Origin: Clostridium frigidicarnis
Lineage (GTDB): Bacteria > Bacillota > Clostridia > Clostridiales > Clostridiaceae
Direction of reading: 5' to 3'
Assembly (NCBI RefSeq): GCF_900111985.1
Contig: NZ_FOKI01000019.1
Span: 1-64,000, forward strand
DNA length: 64,000 bases
The position numbers and the translations under genes were made by a program. Of the stretch, positions 17,634 to 26,010 are shown piece by piece. The notes under the pieces were generated by a model, which made no database searches, was not told where the DNA came from, and was given only the letters and a program-made list of their open reading frames with translations. How positions within the stretch are numbered: the stretch's first letter is position 1; every line of letters starts with the position of its first letter.

Positions 17634-17861
17634 TTAGCATTGTTTATTGATAAATATATTTTTAGCATCTTTTGATCTTAAAGCTATATCAAAACCTCTA
17701 AGATTTATTATTATAGGATCTCCAAATGGAGCTTTTCTTTTTAATGTTACCTCTGTTCCTTCCACACATCCAAGAGCAAGAAGCCTCTTGGCTAATTTTT
17801 CATTTCCTTTTATTATATGGACATGTGCCTTTTCGCCAATTCTTAAATCATTAATGCACAT
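17634..17861 (-). CDS. feoA: Ferrous iron transport protein A
   Basis: A 75-residue SH3-like protein needed for FeoB function. It begins MCINDLRIGEKAHVHIIKGN and contains RLLALGCVEGTEVTLKRKAPFGDPIIINLRGFDIALR, the full FeoA fold (quoted here in two overlapping families of strands, residues about 24-65). Three starts are possible (GTG 17870, ATG 17864, ATG 17861); I prefer 17861 because GAGGTG then has a normal 6-nt gap. It is the first gene of the feo operon. The promoter and Fur box lie directly upstream at 17878-17919. Confidence 0.93.
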   Translation of the reverse strand: MCINDLRIGEKAHVHIIKGNEKLAKRLLALGCVEGTEVTLKRKAPFGDPIIINLRGFDIALRSKDAKNIFINKQC

Positions 17862-17877
17862 CATTAACACCTCACAT

Positions 17878-17892
17878 TGAAAATCATTTTCA
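17878..17892 (-). promoter_or_regulatory. Predicted Fur box of the feo operon
   Basis: On the minus strand the site reads TGAAAATGATTTTCA. It matches the 7-1-7 Fur consensus TGATAATNATTATCA at 12 of the 14 defined positions and starts at the end of the -10 box, where a bound repressor would block transcription. Iron-dependent repression of feo is the known pattern for this system. Confidence 0.75.
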
Positions 17893-17919
17893 TTATAATA
17901 TGATGATAATATTTTTCAA
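17892..17919 (-). promoter_or_regulatory. feoA promoter
   Basis: Minus-strand TTGAAA (17919-17914), a 16-bp spacer and TATAAT (17897-17892), about 30 bp before feoA. Confidence 0.65.
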
Positions 17920-18044
17920 TTCAAAAGTCAATAGTAGTAAATACCAAAAATAGTCTTTATAAAGTTCGCTACTTTGATTTATAATAAATAGTATAAGTTT
18001 ATCTCATAAAATTAACAAATTAATATGGAAATGAGTGATTCATA

Positions 18045-18905
18045 ATGATTATTAAAGAGAACATCATTGATGTAGACGAGGTGAATCTAGAAAATAGCTT
18101 AGAAATATATGAGGAAAAAGATTTATTCAAAAAATCATTATTTTTTGATTTAGAGCATTATGTATATAAAAAACCAGTGTGTATAGGTGTTTTTGGGTGT
18201 TGTTATTATGATGAGAAAACATCAACAATAAGAGTTACTCAGTACATGATTGAAAATAAAAAGGAAATAAAGAACATTTTAATAATGGCTAGGGACTATT
18301 TTGAGTATATGCATAGTGTTAATGACAAATCATATATAGTTACTTTTTCTGGAAATAATGATTTTCATGTAATTAATTATTTGTTTGAAAAATATAAAAT
18401 AAAATTTAATTTCCAAGAATTTTTTGAGGAAATTGATCTACAGAAGATATACGAGAAAAAAGTTAAAGATAGCATAGGATTAAAGGCACTGGAAAAGAAG
18501 TTTAATATTATAAGAGAAGAAGATCAACTTATAAGCGGTTCTAATTTAGCTAAAACATTTAGTAAGATAGTTAAAGACAGAGATTATATTCATAGAATGC
18601 CACAAGAAAAAATAGAAAAAATATTAGTATATAATGAGCAAGATGTTGTAAATTTATTCCATATATATACTAATTGGGGATTGATGCAAGCTGAAGACAA
18701 GGACATAGATGACAAAGAATTAGAAGAGGATAATGTTTTAGAAAAAGATAGTATAGATATTGAAAATCAAATAGAAGACATTGTAGAGATAGACCACAAG
18801 GTAGATACGGATGAGGGTTTGGAAACAAAAGAGAATTTAAAATCAAATAATATTGTAGAGGATTTTCAATATGATATTGTTGAAAAAGAAGCAGCACAAG
18901 AATAA
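18045..18905 (+). CDS. RNase H-like domain protein, paralogue 2, with acidic tail
   Basis: A 286-residue relative of the gene at 14773. Its RNase H-like core (residues about 28-215) has motif I LFFDLEHYVY, motif II VTFSGNNDFHVINYLF and motif III VYNEQDVVNLFHIY; both proteins also share a GLKALEK segment before the third motif. The C-terminal 65 residues are highly acidic and low-complexity (many Glu, Asp and Ile), which the first paralogue lacks. Nuclease or structural RNA/DNA-binding function is inferred from the fold. The ribosome binding site is weak (GAGTG). The stop overlaps a terminator shared with the convergent lipoprotein gene. Confidence 0.72.
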   Translation: MIIKENIIDVDEVNLENSLEIYEEKDLFKKSLFFDLEHYVYKKPVCIGVFGCCYYDEKTSTIRVTQYMIENKKEIKNILIMARDYFEYMHSVNDKSYIVTFSGNNDFHVINYLFEKYKIKFNFQEFFEEIDLQKIYEKKVKDSIGLKALEKKFNIIREEDQLISGSNLAKTFSKIVKDRDYIHRMPQEKIEKILVYNEQDVVNLFHIYTNWGLMQAEDKDIDDKELEEDNVLEKDSIDIENQIEDIVEIDHKVDTDEGLETKENLKSNNIVEDFQYDIVEKEAAQE

Positions 18906-18920
18906 ATGCTGCTTCTTTTT
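18883..18920. terminator. Bidirectional terminator overlapping stop codon
   Basis: Perfect 14-bp inverted repeat AAAAAGAAGCAGCA (18883-18896) and its complement (18907-18920), with T5 on the plus side and, read in reverse, T5 on the minus side. It serves two convergent genes, and its loop contains the stop of the upstream one. Confidence 0.8.
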
Positions 18921-18922
18921 AA

Positions 18923-19783
18923 TTATTTTTTAGTTATAGTTTTGCCATCACTAGATAAAACTATGGTTCCAAGTTCATCAGTTCTATAAAAAGTTATTTT
19001 TCTATTTTTCATTTTATCTATGGTTTCCTTGTGAGGATGACCATAATCATTTCCTTTTCCTAGTGAAGCAACAGCAATAGATGGATTAACTTTATCTAAA
19101 AATTCATTGCTTGATGAGGTTGAACTACCATGATGACCAAGCTTTATAACATCAGCTTTTACATCTATGTTTTTTTGAAGTATTTCTTTTTCAGAATCTT
19201 TTTCAGCATCACCTGTAAATAAGAAAGAATTATCACCACAAGTTACTTTAAGAACTGTAGAGTAATTGTTTAAATTATCATATTCAGACTTTACTGGAGC
19301 TAAGAAATCACCAATAATTTCATCGCCTAAATCTAAGGATTTAGTTTCATAGTTTGTTGCAATAATTTTTAGTTTTTTATTTTGTAATGCTTTTACCATG
19401 TTTTCATAGGTTTTAGTTGTATGAGTTTTTTTAGGTGCATAAAATTCTCCAATTTCAAAGGTGTTTATCACATCAGCCATACCTCCGATATGATCTTCGT
19501 GAGGGTGAGTTGCAATAACATAATCTAATTTCTTGATATTATTCTTTTTTAAATAATTAATTAAATCCTTTGAACTACTTCTTGGACCTGCATCTATAAG
19601 TAAGTTTTTATTCTTACTTTGTATTAAGATAGAATCACCTTGTCCAACATCAATATAATGAACTAGAAGTTTATCTTGAACTGTTTCTTTATTTGAGGTC
19701 TGAAGGTTAGGTACGTTACAACCAACAAAAATAAATGATAGCATTAAAATTAAGCCTAATAAACATTTAAAACTTTTTTTCAT
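18923..19783 (-). CDS. ComEC/Rec2-like metallo-beta-lactamase-fold lipoprotein
   Basis: A 286-residue exported hydrolase. Residues 1-22 form a lipoprotein signal (MKKSFKCLLGLILMLSFIFV then GC, lipobox FVGC), so the mature protein should be lipid-anchored outside the membrane. The metal site motif is ATHPHEDHIGG (HxHxDH, about residue 92), with FTGDAEKDSE (about 190) and LGHHGSSTSSSNEFL (about 215), as in the soluble domain of ComEC. Stand-alone proteins of this type are common in Clostridia and may be nucleases or phosphodiesterases acting on DNA outside the cell. The start at 19783 is chosen over a longer frame to 19822 because AAAGGA and the signal peptide fit it. Confidence 0.85.
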   Translation of the reverse strand: MKKSFKCLLGLILMLSFIFVGCNVPNLQTSNKETVQDKLLVHYIDVGQGDSILIQSKNKNLLIDAGPRSSSKDLINYLKKNNIKKLDYVIATHPHEDHIGGMADVINTFEIGEFYAPKKTHTTKTYENMVKALQNKKLKIIATNYETKSLDLGDEIIGDFLAPVKSEYDNLNNYSTVLKVTCGDNSFLFTGDAEKDSEKEILQKNIDVKADVIKLGHHGSSTSSSNEFLDKVNPSIAVASLGKGNDYGHPHKETIDKMKNRKITFYRTDELGTIVLSSDGKTITKK

Positions 19784-20044
19784 TTCGCTACAATCCTTTC
19801 TTTCTATATAATTAAAAATCATTCACTCCAATTTATCTACTAAAATAGAATGAATAATCATATAAAATGGCAAAAATAAATGGTTATATTAAAATCACTT
19901 AATATTTTAACATATAATATACTCATGTCCACTAAAAGTTTTTAGCTGCATTCAATGCTGTATATGAGGGAAATAAAATATGATATAATTTATAGTGTGT
20001 GATATAATTATAAAGATTTATTTTGAAAAGGAAGTGTTAAAGTA

Positions 20045-20758
20045 ATGTTGAAAACAATATTATTTGCAATTTGTTATGTTTTTTATATGTTATTTTTAGA
20101 AATTAAGCACTTAAAATACATGATTGTTAAAAAAGTTAAGGGAGAGGAAGCTGCTGAAAGATACGTAAGAAAAGTTGCTTTAAAATGGGCAAAATTCACA
20201 ATAAGAAGTGTAGGTATAGATTTAGAGGTAAGAGGTCAAGATAATTTAATTGATGAAGTGTGCCTTTTTGTATCAAATCATCAAAGTAATTTAGATATAC
20301 CTACTACAATGGTAGCGACTAATAGAGTTATGGGCTTTATATCAAAAAAAGAATTGGAAAAAATACCAGTGTTATCAGGCTGGATGAAAAGAATTAATAG
20401 TGTCTTTATGGATAGGGAAAATATTAGAGAAGCTGTTAAATCTATAAATGAGGGTGTTGAAATATTAAGAAATGGCCATTCACTTGCTATATTTCCTGAA
20501 GGAACTAGAAGTAAGGGGGGGCCAGTGGGCGATTTTAAAAAGGGTAGTTTGAAATTAGCATTAAAATCACAAGTACCTATAATTCCAGTAACCATTGATG
20601 GAACATATAAGTCATTAGAAGAACATAATAGAATAAAAAAATCAAGAGTAGTAGTTACTATACATGAGCCTATATATGTAAAGGAATTACCTAAAGAGAA
20701 ACAAAATACATTAGCTAATGATATAAGAGAAATTATAGCTAGTGGAATACAAAAATAA
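20045..20758 (+). CDS. plsC: 1-acyl-sn-glycerol-3-phosphate acyltransferase
   Basis: A 237-residue membrane-associated acyltransferase that converts lysophosphatidate to phosphatidate in phospholipid synthesis. There is an N-terminal hydrophobic segment (residues 3-19), then the four family motifs: NHQSNLD (HX4D, about 79), the GWMKRINSVFMDRE block, FPEGTRSKGG (about 153) and VPIIPVTIDGTY. AAGGAAG lies upstream of the ATG. It is a single gene that converges on the CmpB-like gene; the R1 element copy B fills the gap between them and may act as the terminator for both. Confidence 0.92.
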   Translation: MLKTILFAICYVFYMLFLEIKHLKYMIVKKVKGEEAAERYVRKVALKWAKFTIRSVGIDLEVRGQDNLIDEVCLFVSNHQSNLDIPTTMVATNRVMGFISKKELEKIPVLSGWMKRINSVFMDRENIREAVKSINEGVEILRNGHSLAIFPEGTRSKGGPVGDFKKGSLKLALKSQVPIIPVTIDGTYKSLEEHNRIKKSRVVVTIHEPIYVKELPKEKQNTLANDIREIIASGIQK

Positions 20759-20794
20759 TTAAAAAATGTAGTTATTGTAAATACTTTATTAAGT

Positions 20795-20959
20795 TTAAGG
20801 CACATTTAAAAAATAACAAGTCAGTATGCTAGTCTATTTTGTGTCATACTGCGTCAGTAATATTAGACCATAGCCTGTGCTATGAACTAATATCACTTCC
20901 TTGTTTGACACAAAATATACATGGCATCTTTGACTTGTTATTTTCTTTCATGTGCCTAA
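20795..20959. repeat. R1-family element, copy B (165 nt, full palindrome)
   Basis: Terminal inverted repeats of about 27 bp (left TTAAGGCACATTTAAAAAAT, right end read in reverse TTAGGCACATGAAAGAAAAT, both followed by AACAAGTCA). Nested inside are TATTTTGTGTCA with TGACACAAAATA, AGTAATATTA with TAATATCACT, and a central CATAG-CCTGTG-CTATG hairpin, so the whole element could fold as one long hairpin. It lies between convergent genes, and its right end forms the TAG stop of the gene ending at 20956. No ORF inside. Confidence 0.82.
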
Positions 20960-21714
20960 TTGTTTATTATAGAATTTAATTTGCTTCTTATATCATTCAT
21001 TAAATTGCTTAAACCTTTAAACTTCATAGTAGGGAATGCTTTAAATAATCTTATATGATTAGGTGTGAATTTATTTATAAGCAATACATAATTTTCTTTT
21101 AATGAAGTTATATTAGTATTTGAGATTCTATCTTTAAATTCCGTCATTCTATCAAAATAAAGTAATTCTATTTGACTTAATAGTTTAGTTAAATTAATTA
21201 ATGCTTTTAAAGTAATAATCAAATCAATGAAAAAATATACAATGAGTATTAAAAAGAGATATTTTCTTATTGATATAGGAATAGAGTAGATTAAGGTTTC
21301 AATAATAGGGTGTATTAGAATAACCAATACAACAGATACTAATCCCCAAATTATAGAAAACAACAAACAGACACGACCTTTTATATTAAAAGCATCGTCA
21401 GTATAATCCCACCAAGTAGTTTTAAAAGTCTTTTCTAATATTACAGCTGTTAAGTATTCTATTAATGAAGTTAGTAGTGTACCAAGGATAAATAAAACAA
21501 ATATGTTATCTTTAAAGTTATTTAATGAGCTAATTATAATTAAAGAACCAAATCCATATATAGGACAAAAAGGACCATTTAAAAATCCTCTGTTTACAAA
21601 TTTTTTATGAGCATAAAATGCATAAATAACTTCTAAAATCCACCCTAAAAAGGAATATAATGTAAAAAACAGAATGAAATCATGAAAGTTTATTAAAAAC
21701 AAGCTTATAGTCAT
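20956..21714 (-). CDS. CmpB-like membrane protein (putative ABC transporter permease family)
   Basis: A 252-residue polytopic protein of the family labelled putative ABC transporter permease, type CmpB (PF06541). Typical features are YSFLGWILEVIYAF (first helix, about 18-32), FVNRGFLNGPFCPIYGFG (about 39-56), the ILEKTFKTTWWDYTD loop (about 95) and GRVCLLFSIIWGL. About five membrane helices are followed by a C-terminal soluble helical part. The transport role is by family label only; no ABC ATPase is nearby. AAGGGGGT precedes the ATG. The stop codon TAG is contributed by the end of the R1 element, so the last residues may differ from relatives. Confidence 0.82.
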   Translation of the reverse strand: MTISLFLINFHDFILFFTLYSFLGWILEVIYAFYAHKKFVNRGFLNGPFCPIYGFGSLIIISSLNNFKDNIFVLFILGTLLTSLIEYLTAVILEKTFKTTWWDYTDDAFNIKGRVCLLFSIIWGLVSVVLVILIHPIIETLIYSIPISIRKYLFLILIVYFFIDLIITLKALINLTKLLSQIELLYFDRMTEFKDRISNTNITSLKENYVLLINKFTPNHIRLFKAFPTMKFKGLSNLMNDIRSKLNSIINN

Positions 21715-21754
21715 TACCCCCTTAAAATTAATATATATATATTATAGACCTTTT

Positions 21755-21794
21755 AAAAAGAAAAAACCCTCGATTTTTGAGGGTTTTTCTTTTT
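21755..21794 (-). terminator. Terminator after DUF378 gene
   Basis: Inverted repeat AAAAACCCTC-GATTTTT-GAGGGTTTTT with A and T tails on both sides; on the minus strand T6 follows the stem. It touches the stop codon of the DUF378 gene. Confidence 0.8.
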
Positions 21795-21999
21795 ACTCTA
21801 CATCTTTATATCTTTCTTTTGCAAAGAATGATATGGAGTATAAGCCTGCTAGACCAACTAATGCATAAATTACTCTAGATACTGTTGATAGTGTTCCAAA
21901 TAAGGCTGCAACTAAATCAAATCCAAAGAAACCTATTAGTCCCCAGTTTACAGCACCTATTATAACAAGTAATAAAGCCGTTACATCTAATGCTTTCAT
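21793..21999 (-). CDS. DUF378 family small membrane protein
   Basis: A 68-residue protein with two membrane helices separated by a short turn: LDVTALLLVIIGAVNWGLIGFF and VSRVIYALVGLAGLYSISFF (residues about 4-25 and 40-60). The GAVNWGLIG motif is typical of DUF378 (YuzA-like) proteins, which are small, widespread in Firmicutes and of unknown function. There is a strong AAAGGAGAGG site before the ATG. It is separated from pan genes by about 70 bp and ends at a strong terminator, so it is probably its own transcript or the distal end of the pan operon. Confidence 0.85.
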   Translation of the reverse strand: MKALDVTALLLVIIGAVNWGLIGFFGFDLVAALFGTLSTVSRVIYALVGLAGLYSISFFAKERYKDVE

Positions 22000-22068
22000 A
22001 AAATTCCTCTCCTTTATATTGGATTATGGAATTAGTATGTCATGTAAAAAGTATTTTTATTCACGGTA

Positions 22069-22452
22069 TTACTTTATTTCACCATGTGTTTCATAATTTG
22101 TTATTTCTTTAATAGAATTATCATCATTAACAAAAATTACTTTGGGGTTAAATGTTTTTGCTTCATTTTCATTTAAAACACAATAGGACATAATTATTAT
22201 TTTATCTCCACTTTGTACACATCTTGCAGCAGCACCGTTTAAGCATATTATATTACTTTTAGGTTCACCTGGTATTACATAAGTTTCTAATCTAGCACCG
22301 TTATTTATGTCTACTATTTGAACTTTTTCGTAAGAAAGTATATTAGAGGCTTTAAGAAGATCACTATCTATAGTTATACTACCTACATAATTTAAATTAG
22401 CTTCAGTAATTGTGGCACCATGTATTTTACTTTTTAGCATATGCAAATCCAT
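22069..22452 (-). CDS. panD: Aspartate 1-decarboxylase
   Basis: A 127-residue pyruvoyl enzyme that makes beta-alanine from aspartate for pantothenate synthesis. The self-cleavage site is YVGSITID, with Gly24-Ser25; with the start at 22452 this is the same numbering as in the Escherichia coli enzyme, which supports that start. Tyr and Lys active-site residues ([16 protein letters not shown]) and the NGAAAR motif are present. AAGGAGG lies 10 nt before the ATG. It is the last gene of the panG-panB-panC-panD operon, 5 bp after panC. Confidence 0.95.
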   Translation of the reverse strand: MDLHMLKSKIHGATITEANLNYVGSITIDSDLLKASNILSYEKVQIVDINNGARLETYVIPGEPKSNIICLNGAAARCVQSGDKIIIMSYCVLNENEAKTFNPKVIFVNDDNSIKEITNYETHGEIK

Positions 22453-22457
22453 AGGGT

Positions 22458-23315
22458 TTAAGCCTCCTTAATTTTAAAAGTCATATTATCAATTAATCGG
22501 GTTTCACCAATATAAACTGCTAATGCAACTAAGACATCATGGTTAATCAATTCTACTGGCATTAGATTATTAGTATCTACTATATCAATATAATCAATTT
22601 TAGAAGAGGAAACAGAATGTATTATAGCTTCCATTTCTTTTTTTATATTAGCAGTAATGAATTCACCAGTGCTAATTAAATCCTTACATTTTAATAGGGA
22701 TTTATATAAAACTAAAGCATCCTGTCTTTCTGTATTACTAAGGTAGGAATTTCTTGAGCTTTTAGCTAGTAAATCATCTTCTCTAACTATAGGACAACCT
22801 ATAATTTCTACAGGAAAATTTAATTCTTTAACCATTGTTTTTATTACAGTTAATTGTTGATAGTCTTTTTCTCCAAAATAAGCCCTTGTGGGAGAAATGA
22901 TATTAAATAATTTAGATACTACAGTACAGACTCCTTGAAAATGACCAGGACGTTTAGCTCCACACAAAACCTCCGTAATATTATTAACGGTTACAAAGGT
23001 AGAGATAGAATTACTAGGATACATTTTTTTTGATGAAGGAGCAAATATAACATCCACACCTAAAGACTCACAAAATAAACTATCTTTTTCTAAATCCCTA
23101 GGATATGTTGATAAATCTTCAGTAGGTCCAAATTGTATAGGATTAACAAATATACTTACAACAACTTTATCATTGTTTTTTCTAGCTTGTTTAATTAAAG
23201 AGCCATGACCTTCATGTAAATATCCCATAGTAGGAACTAGACCTATGGAAAAATTTTTGTTTTTACAATTTAAAATATATTCTCTAACTTCTTCTATGCT
23301 TTTTAAAAGTTTCAT
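22458..23315 (-). CDS. panC: Pantothenate synthetase
   Basis: A 285-residue ligase joining pantoate and beta-alanine with ATP. It has the nucleotidyltransferase signature [14 protein letters not shown] (HxGH-type, residues about 28-41), [19 protein letters not shown] (about 58-76), [15 protein letters not shown] (about 116) and the KMSKS-like KSSRNSYLS (about 186). Length and motif order are standard. It lies 18 bp after panB and 5 bp before panD, with GGGGG upstream of the ATG. Confidence 0.96.
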   Translation of the reverse strand: MKLLKSIEEVREYILNCKNKNFSIGLVPTMGYLHEGHGSLIKQARKNNDKVVVSIFVNPIQFGPTEDLSTYPRDLEKDSLFCESLGVDVIFAPSSKKMYPSNSISTFVTVNNITEVLCGAKRPGHFQGVCTVVSKLFNIISPTRAYFGEKDYQQLTVIKTMVKELNFPVEIIGCPIVREDDLLAKSSRNSYLSNTERQDALVLYKSLLKCKDLISTGEFITANIKKEMEAIIHSVSSSKIDYIDIVDTNNLMPVELINHDVLVALAVYIGETRLIDNMTFKIKEA

Positions 23316-23333
23316 TTTATAATTCCCCCAAAT

Positions 23334-24161
23334 TTAATAAAGTTTAGTTAAAGCTTCTTCATCTATAGAGAAGCTATTGCTATCATTAGGAAATATCTGA
23401 GCGTTAACTTCATTTATATATTGTTTAAATGAAGATTTCATAATATCACCAACATTAGAATATGTTTTAACAAATTTTGGTTTGAAATTAGAGACCATGT
23501 TTAACATATCCTGATAAACTAAAATTTGGCCATCACAACTGTTTCCAGCACCTATTCCTATTGTAGGTATGGATAATTTCTCGGTAATAATTTTTGCAAG
23601 TTTAGAAGGTATGCATTCTAAGACTATAGCAAATGCACCTGCCTCCTCTAGTGATAATGCATCTTTTATTAATTGTTCGGCACATTCAGTGGTTTTACCT
23701 TGAACTTTAAATCCCCCAAAAACATTAATAGATTGAGGAGTTAAACCGATATGCCCCATGACTGGAATTTGTGAATTTACAATGGCTTTAACTTTATCTT
23801 TTACAATAGAGCCGCCCTCAAGTTTTATAGCATCAGCACCACCTTTTTGAATAAGTCTACCAGCATTTTTAATAGCATCATAAGTAGAGGTTTGATAAGA
23901 CATAAAGGGCATATCAGCTACAAGTAATGAATTTGAAACACCACGCTTAACTGCTTTTGTATGGTGGAGCATATCATTCATAGTTACACTTAAAGTATTT
24001 TCATACCCTAAAGCAACCATACCAAGAGAGTCGCCTACAAGTATTCCATTTATACCACATTCATCAATAAGTTTTGCAGTACTAAAATCATAAGCCGTTA
24101 ACATAGTAAGTCTCTGACTAGTATTTTTAGATAATTTAAAAGTTTCCACGGTATTTTTCAA
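23334..24161 (-). CDS. panB: 3-methyl-2-oxobutanoate hydroxymethyltransferase
   Basis: A 275-residue TIM-barrel enzyme forming ketopantoate from ketoisovalerate and methylene-tetrahydrofolate. Signatures are [34 protein letters not shown] (metal-binding Asp, about 42), [11 protein letters not shown] (about 107), [10 protein letters not shown] and [20 protein letters not shown]. The start codon is TTG at 24161, placed by GGAGAG about 7 nt upstream, inside the end of the preceding gene. It begins 2 bp after the candidate ketopantoate reductase gene, implying translational coupling. Confidence 0.95.
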   Translation of the reverse strand: MKNTVETFKLSKNTSQRLTMLTAYDFSTAKLIDECGINGILVGDSLGMVALGYENTLSVTMNDMLHHTKAVKRGVSNSLLVADMPFMSYQTSTYDAIKNAGRLIQKGGADAIKLEGGSIVKDKVKAIVNSQIPVMGHIGLTPQSINVFGGFKVQGKTTECAEQLIKDALSLEEAGAFAIVLECIPSKLAKIITEKLSIPTIGIGAGNSCDGQILVYQDMLNMVSNFKPKFVKTYSNVGDIMKSSFKQYINEVNAQIFPNDSNSFSIDEEALTKLY

Positions 24162-24163
24162 TG

Positions 24164-25045
24164 CTATCTCTCCAATACATTTAATAATTTTTGCAAATCT
24201 TCACTACTATAAGACCCCTTAATTTTATAGAGGTTTAAAGATAAATCTTTATAAAGGTTTACAAAATCTTTAGGGATTACATTCATATGCTTTTCTAAAG
24301 TAACAAAGTCTTTTCTATCTATTGGTCCAGTTAATGAATTTTTAAATCCATTTTTCTTTATGTTAGATAAATTGTTTTCAATTAGAGGAAGTAGTGCATA
24401 AAAACTTTGTTCTTCATCTAAATTAAATTCCTTAAAAAGACTACAGGAAATATTTAATAAAGATAACATTAAGTTAGATGCAAACACACAAGATAGATGA
24501 TATAAAGGCTTATCATTTTTATTTATTAGTATTACTTTATTTCCAAGTTTAGAGAATAAGTCTTTTATATAATCTAAATATTTTGGTGAGCCCTCTAAAG
24601 ATACAAAGGACTTGTTTAAATCTTTGTAGTTGTTATATTTTGTGGAAAAAGCATAGATTGGGTGTATAGAGTAGGGATAAGCACCTGATTTGTTTATATC
24701 TTTGAAAATTTGAGATGATAAGGAACCACTGGTATGGCATATTATTTTATCTTTTAAATTATAATTTTTAATTACATTCCAGACATTTGAAATTTCTTTA
24801 TCTGGAGTAGTTATAAATATAAAGTTGCAGCTATTAATAAAATCATATAAATTGTCGTAAGGGGTACAGTCTACGAATTTACAAAACTCTATAGAAGAAT
24901 TGAAATTTTTGCTGTATATGCTTTTAACATTTAAATTATTAATAGAGAAATATTTGCCTAAAGAAAAGGCAACTTTACCAGCTCCTATAAATCCTATATT
25001 TATGGTAATCACTCTCCTTGTGACATACCATGGTTCCCGTCTCAT
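24164..25045 (-). CDS. Rossmann-fold DUF2520 protein, candidate PanG-type ketopantoate reductase
   Basis: An NAD(P)-binding protein of up to 293 residues. [19 protein letters not shown] is the dinucleotide-binding turn; [12 protein letters not shown] and [10 protein letters not shown] follow at about 125-150, as in Rossmann-like/DUF2520 proteins, and a helical C-terminal domain completes the fold. Being first in an operon with panB, panC and panD, it is well placed to reduce ketopantoate to pantoate, the only step otherwise missing here; PanG-type reductases of this superfamily were described in Francisella. The start is unclear: the ATG at 25045 has no ribosome binding site, while AAGGAG lies at about 25014-25019, almost touching an in-frame GTG at 25012 and a few bases before ATT and ATA codons. 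Confidence 0.75.
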   Translation of the reverse strand: MRREPWYVTRRVITINIGFIGAGKVAFSLGKYFSINNLNVKSIYSKNFNSSIEFCKFVDCTPYDNLYDFINSCNFIFITTPDKEISNVWNVIKNYNLKDKIICHTSGSLSSQIFKDINKSGAYPYSIHPIYAFSTKYNNYKDLNKSFVSLEGSPKYLDYIKDLFSKLGNKVILINKNDKPLYHLSCVFASNLMLSLLNISCSLFKEFNLDEEQSFYALLPLIENNLSNIKKNGFKNSLTGPIDRKDFVTLEKHMNVIPKDFVNLYKDLSLNLYKIKGSYSSEDLQKLLNVLER

Positions 25046-25233
25046 TCAATGATATGAGCGGAATATGTTTATTATAATACTAAATCAAGGTGCAGTTCCT
25101 AATAGGATACTACCCGCAAATATTTTATCATAAAAAACCGATAAAAAATATATACTATATAAAAAAACACAGTATATTCAAAAAATGCAAATAATTTTAA
25201 CAAAGAATCAAAAAACAATAGAATTCTTTATTG

Positions 25234-25271
25234 AAAAAATATCCTCTTTCATATGAAAGAGGATATTTTTT
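25234..25271 (-). terminator. Perfect 38-nt palindromic terminator after lrp gene
   Basis: AAAAAATATCCTCTTTCAT (25234-25252) followed directly by its exact complement (25253-25271). It ends at the stop codon of the regulator. On the minus strand the stem is followed by T6. Confidence 0.85.
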
Positions 25272-25738
25272 TACAATTGAACGTTTCTATCTATAGGTTG
25301 AGATAGAGACACAAATGTATTTGTTCTTTGAATTCCATCAATTGTATTTATACTGTTCATTAATAAATCTTGAAGGTCAGATATGTTTTTGCATAATACT
25401 TTTGCAAAAACCGAGTAATCTCCAGTAGTATAATGAAGTTCTACAACTTCTTTAATACTTGACATTTGTTCGATTACCTTTGTATAAGAAGATGCTTTAT
25501 CTATATATATACCAACAAAGCAACATACATCATAACCAAGTTTAGGCATGTCTAAAAGTATTTTAGTTCCTTTTATTATTCCTAAATCTTCCATCTTCTT
25601 CATTCTGACATGGATAGTTCCCCCGCTAACGTGACAGATTCTAGCTATCTCTAAATAAGGAGTTCTAGAATCTTTAATTAAAATATCTAGTATTTGTAAA
25701 TCTAATTCATCCAATTGGGAAGTAGAAATAAAAGTCAT
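25271..25738 (-). CDS. Lrp/AsnC family transcriptional regulator
   Basis: A 155-residue feast/famine-type regulator. The N-terminal HTH is LDELDLQILDILIKDSRTPYLEIARICHVSGGTIHVRMKKME (in two halves, residues about 9-50), and the RAM ligand-binding domain follows (VVELHYTTGDYSVFAKVLCKN, about 92-112). The effector is probably an amino acid. GGGGTG precedes the ATG. It is monocistronic with a strong palindromic terminator. The pan operon begins about 225 bp downstream on the same strand, so it is a possible but unproven regulator of that operon. Confidence 0.9.
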   Translation of the reverse strand: MTFISTSQLDELDLQILDILIKDSRTPYLEIARICHVSGGTIHVRMKKMEDLGIIKGTKILLDMPKLGYDVCCFVGIYIDKASSYTKVIEQMSSIKEVVELHYTTGDYSVFAKVLCKNISDLQDLLMNSINTIDGIQRTNTFVSLSQPIDRNVQL

Positions 25739-26010
25739 AAAATCACCCCATGTTTATGTATTTTATTTAGCAACTATATTATAACAAAAAAACATAACAA
25801 TTTATCAAAAAAATATAAAATTTTTTAGAAATTATATATTTAATAAATAAATAAAATTACAAAAACAAATATTTTCAATAATTTTACATAAATTTTCTGC
25901 TACTAATAAGTATAATAATACATAATGAATAAATTTTAAAATATACATTATTGAAATTTATGCTAATATGGCATAAGATATAATGGAAAGAAAATAAAGG
26001 GGTGAGCTCA

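Noticed and set aside
17647-17880. 77-codon plus-strand frame across feoA
   Set aside because: Fully antisense to feoA, which has a complete FeoA fold and a Fur-controlled promoter.
20281-20805. 174-codon minus-strand frame over plsC
   Set aside because: It overlaps almost all of plsC, whose acyltransferase motifs are intact, and starts inside the R1 element without a ribosome binding site.
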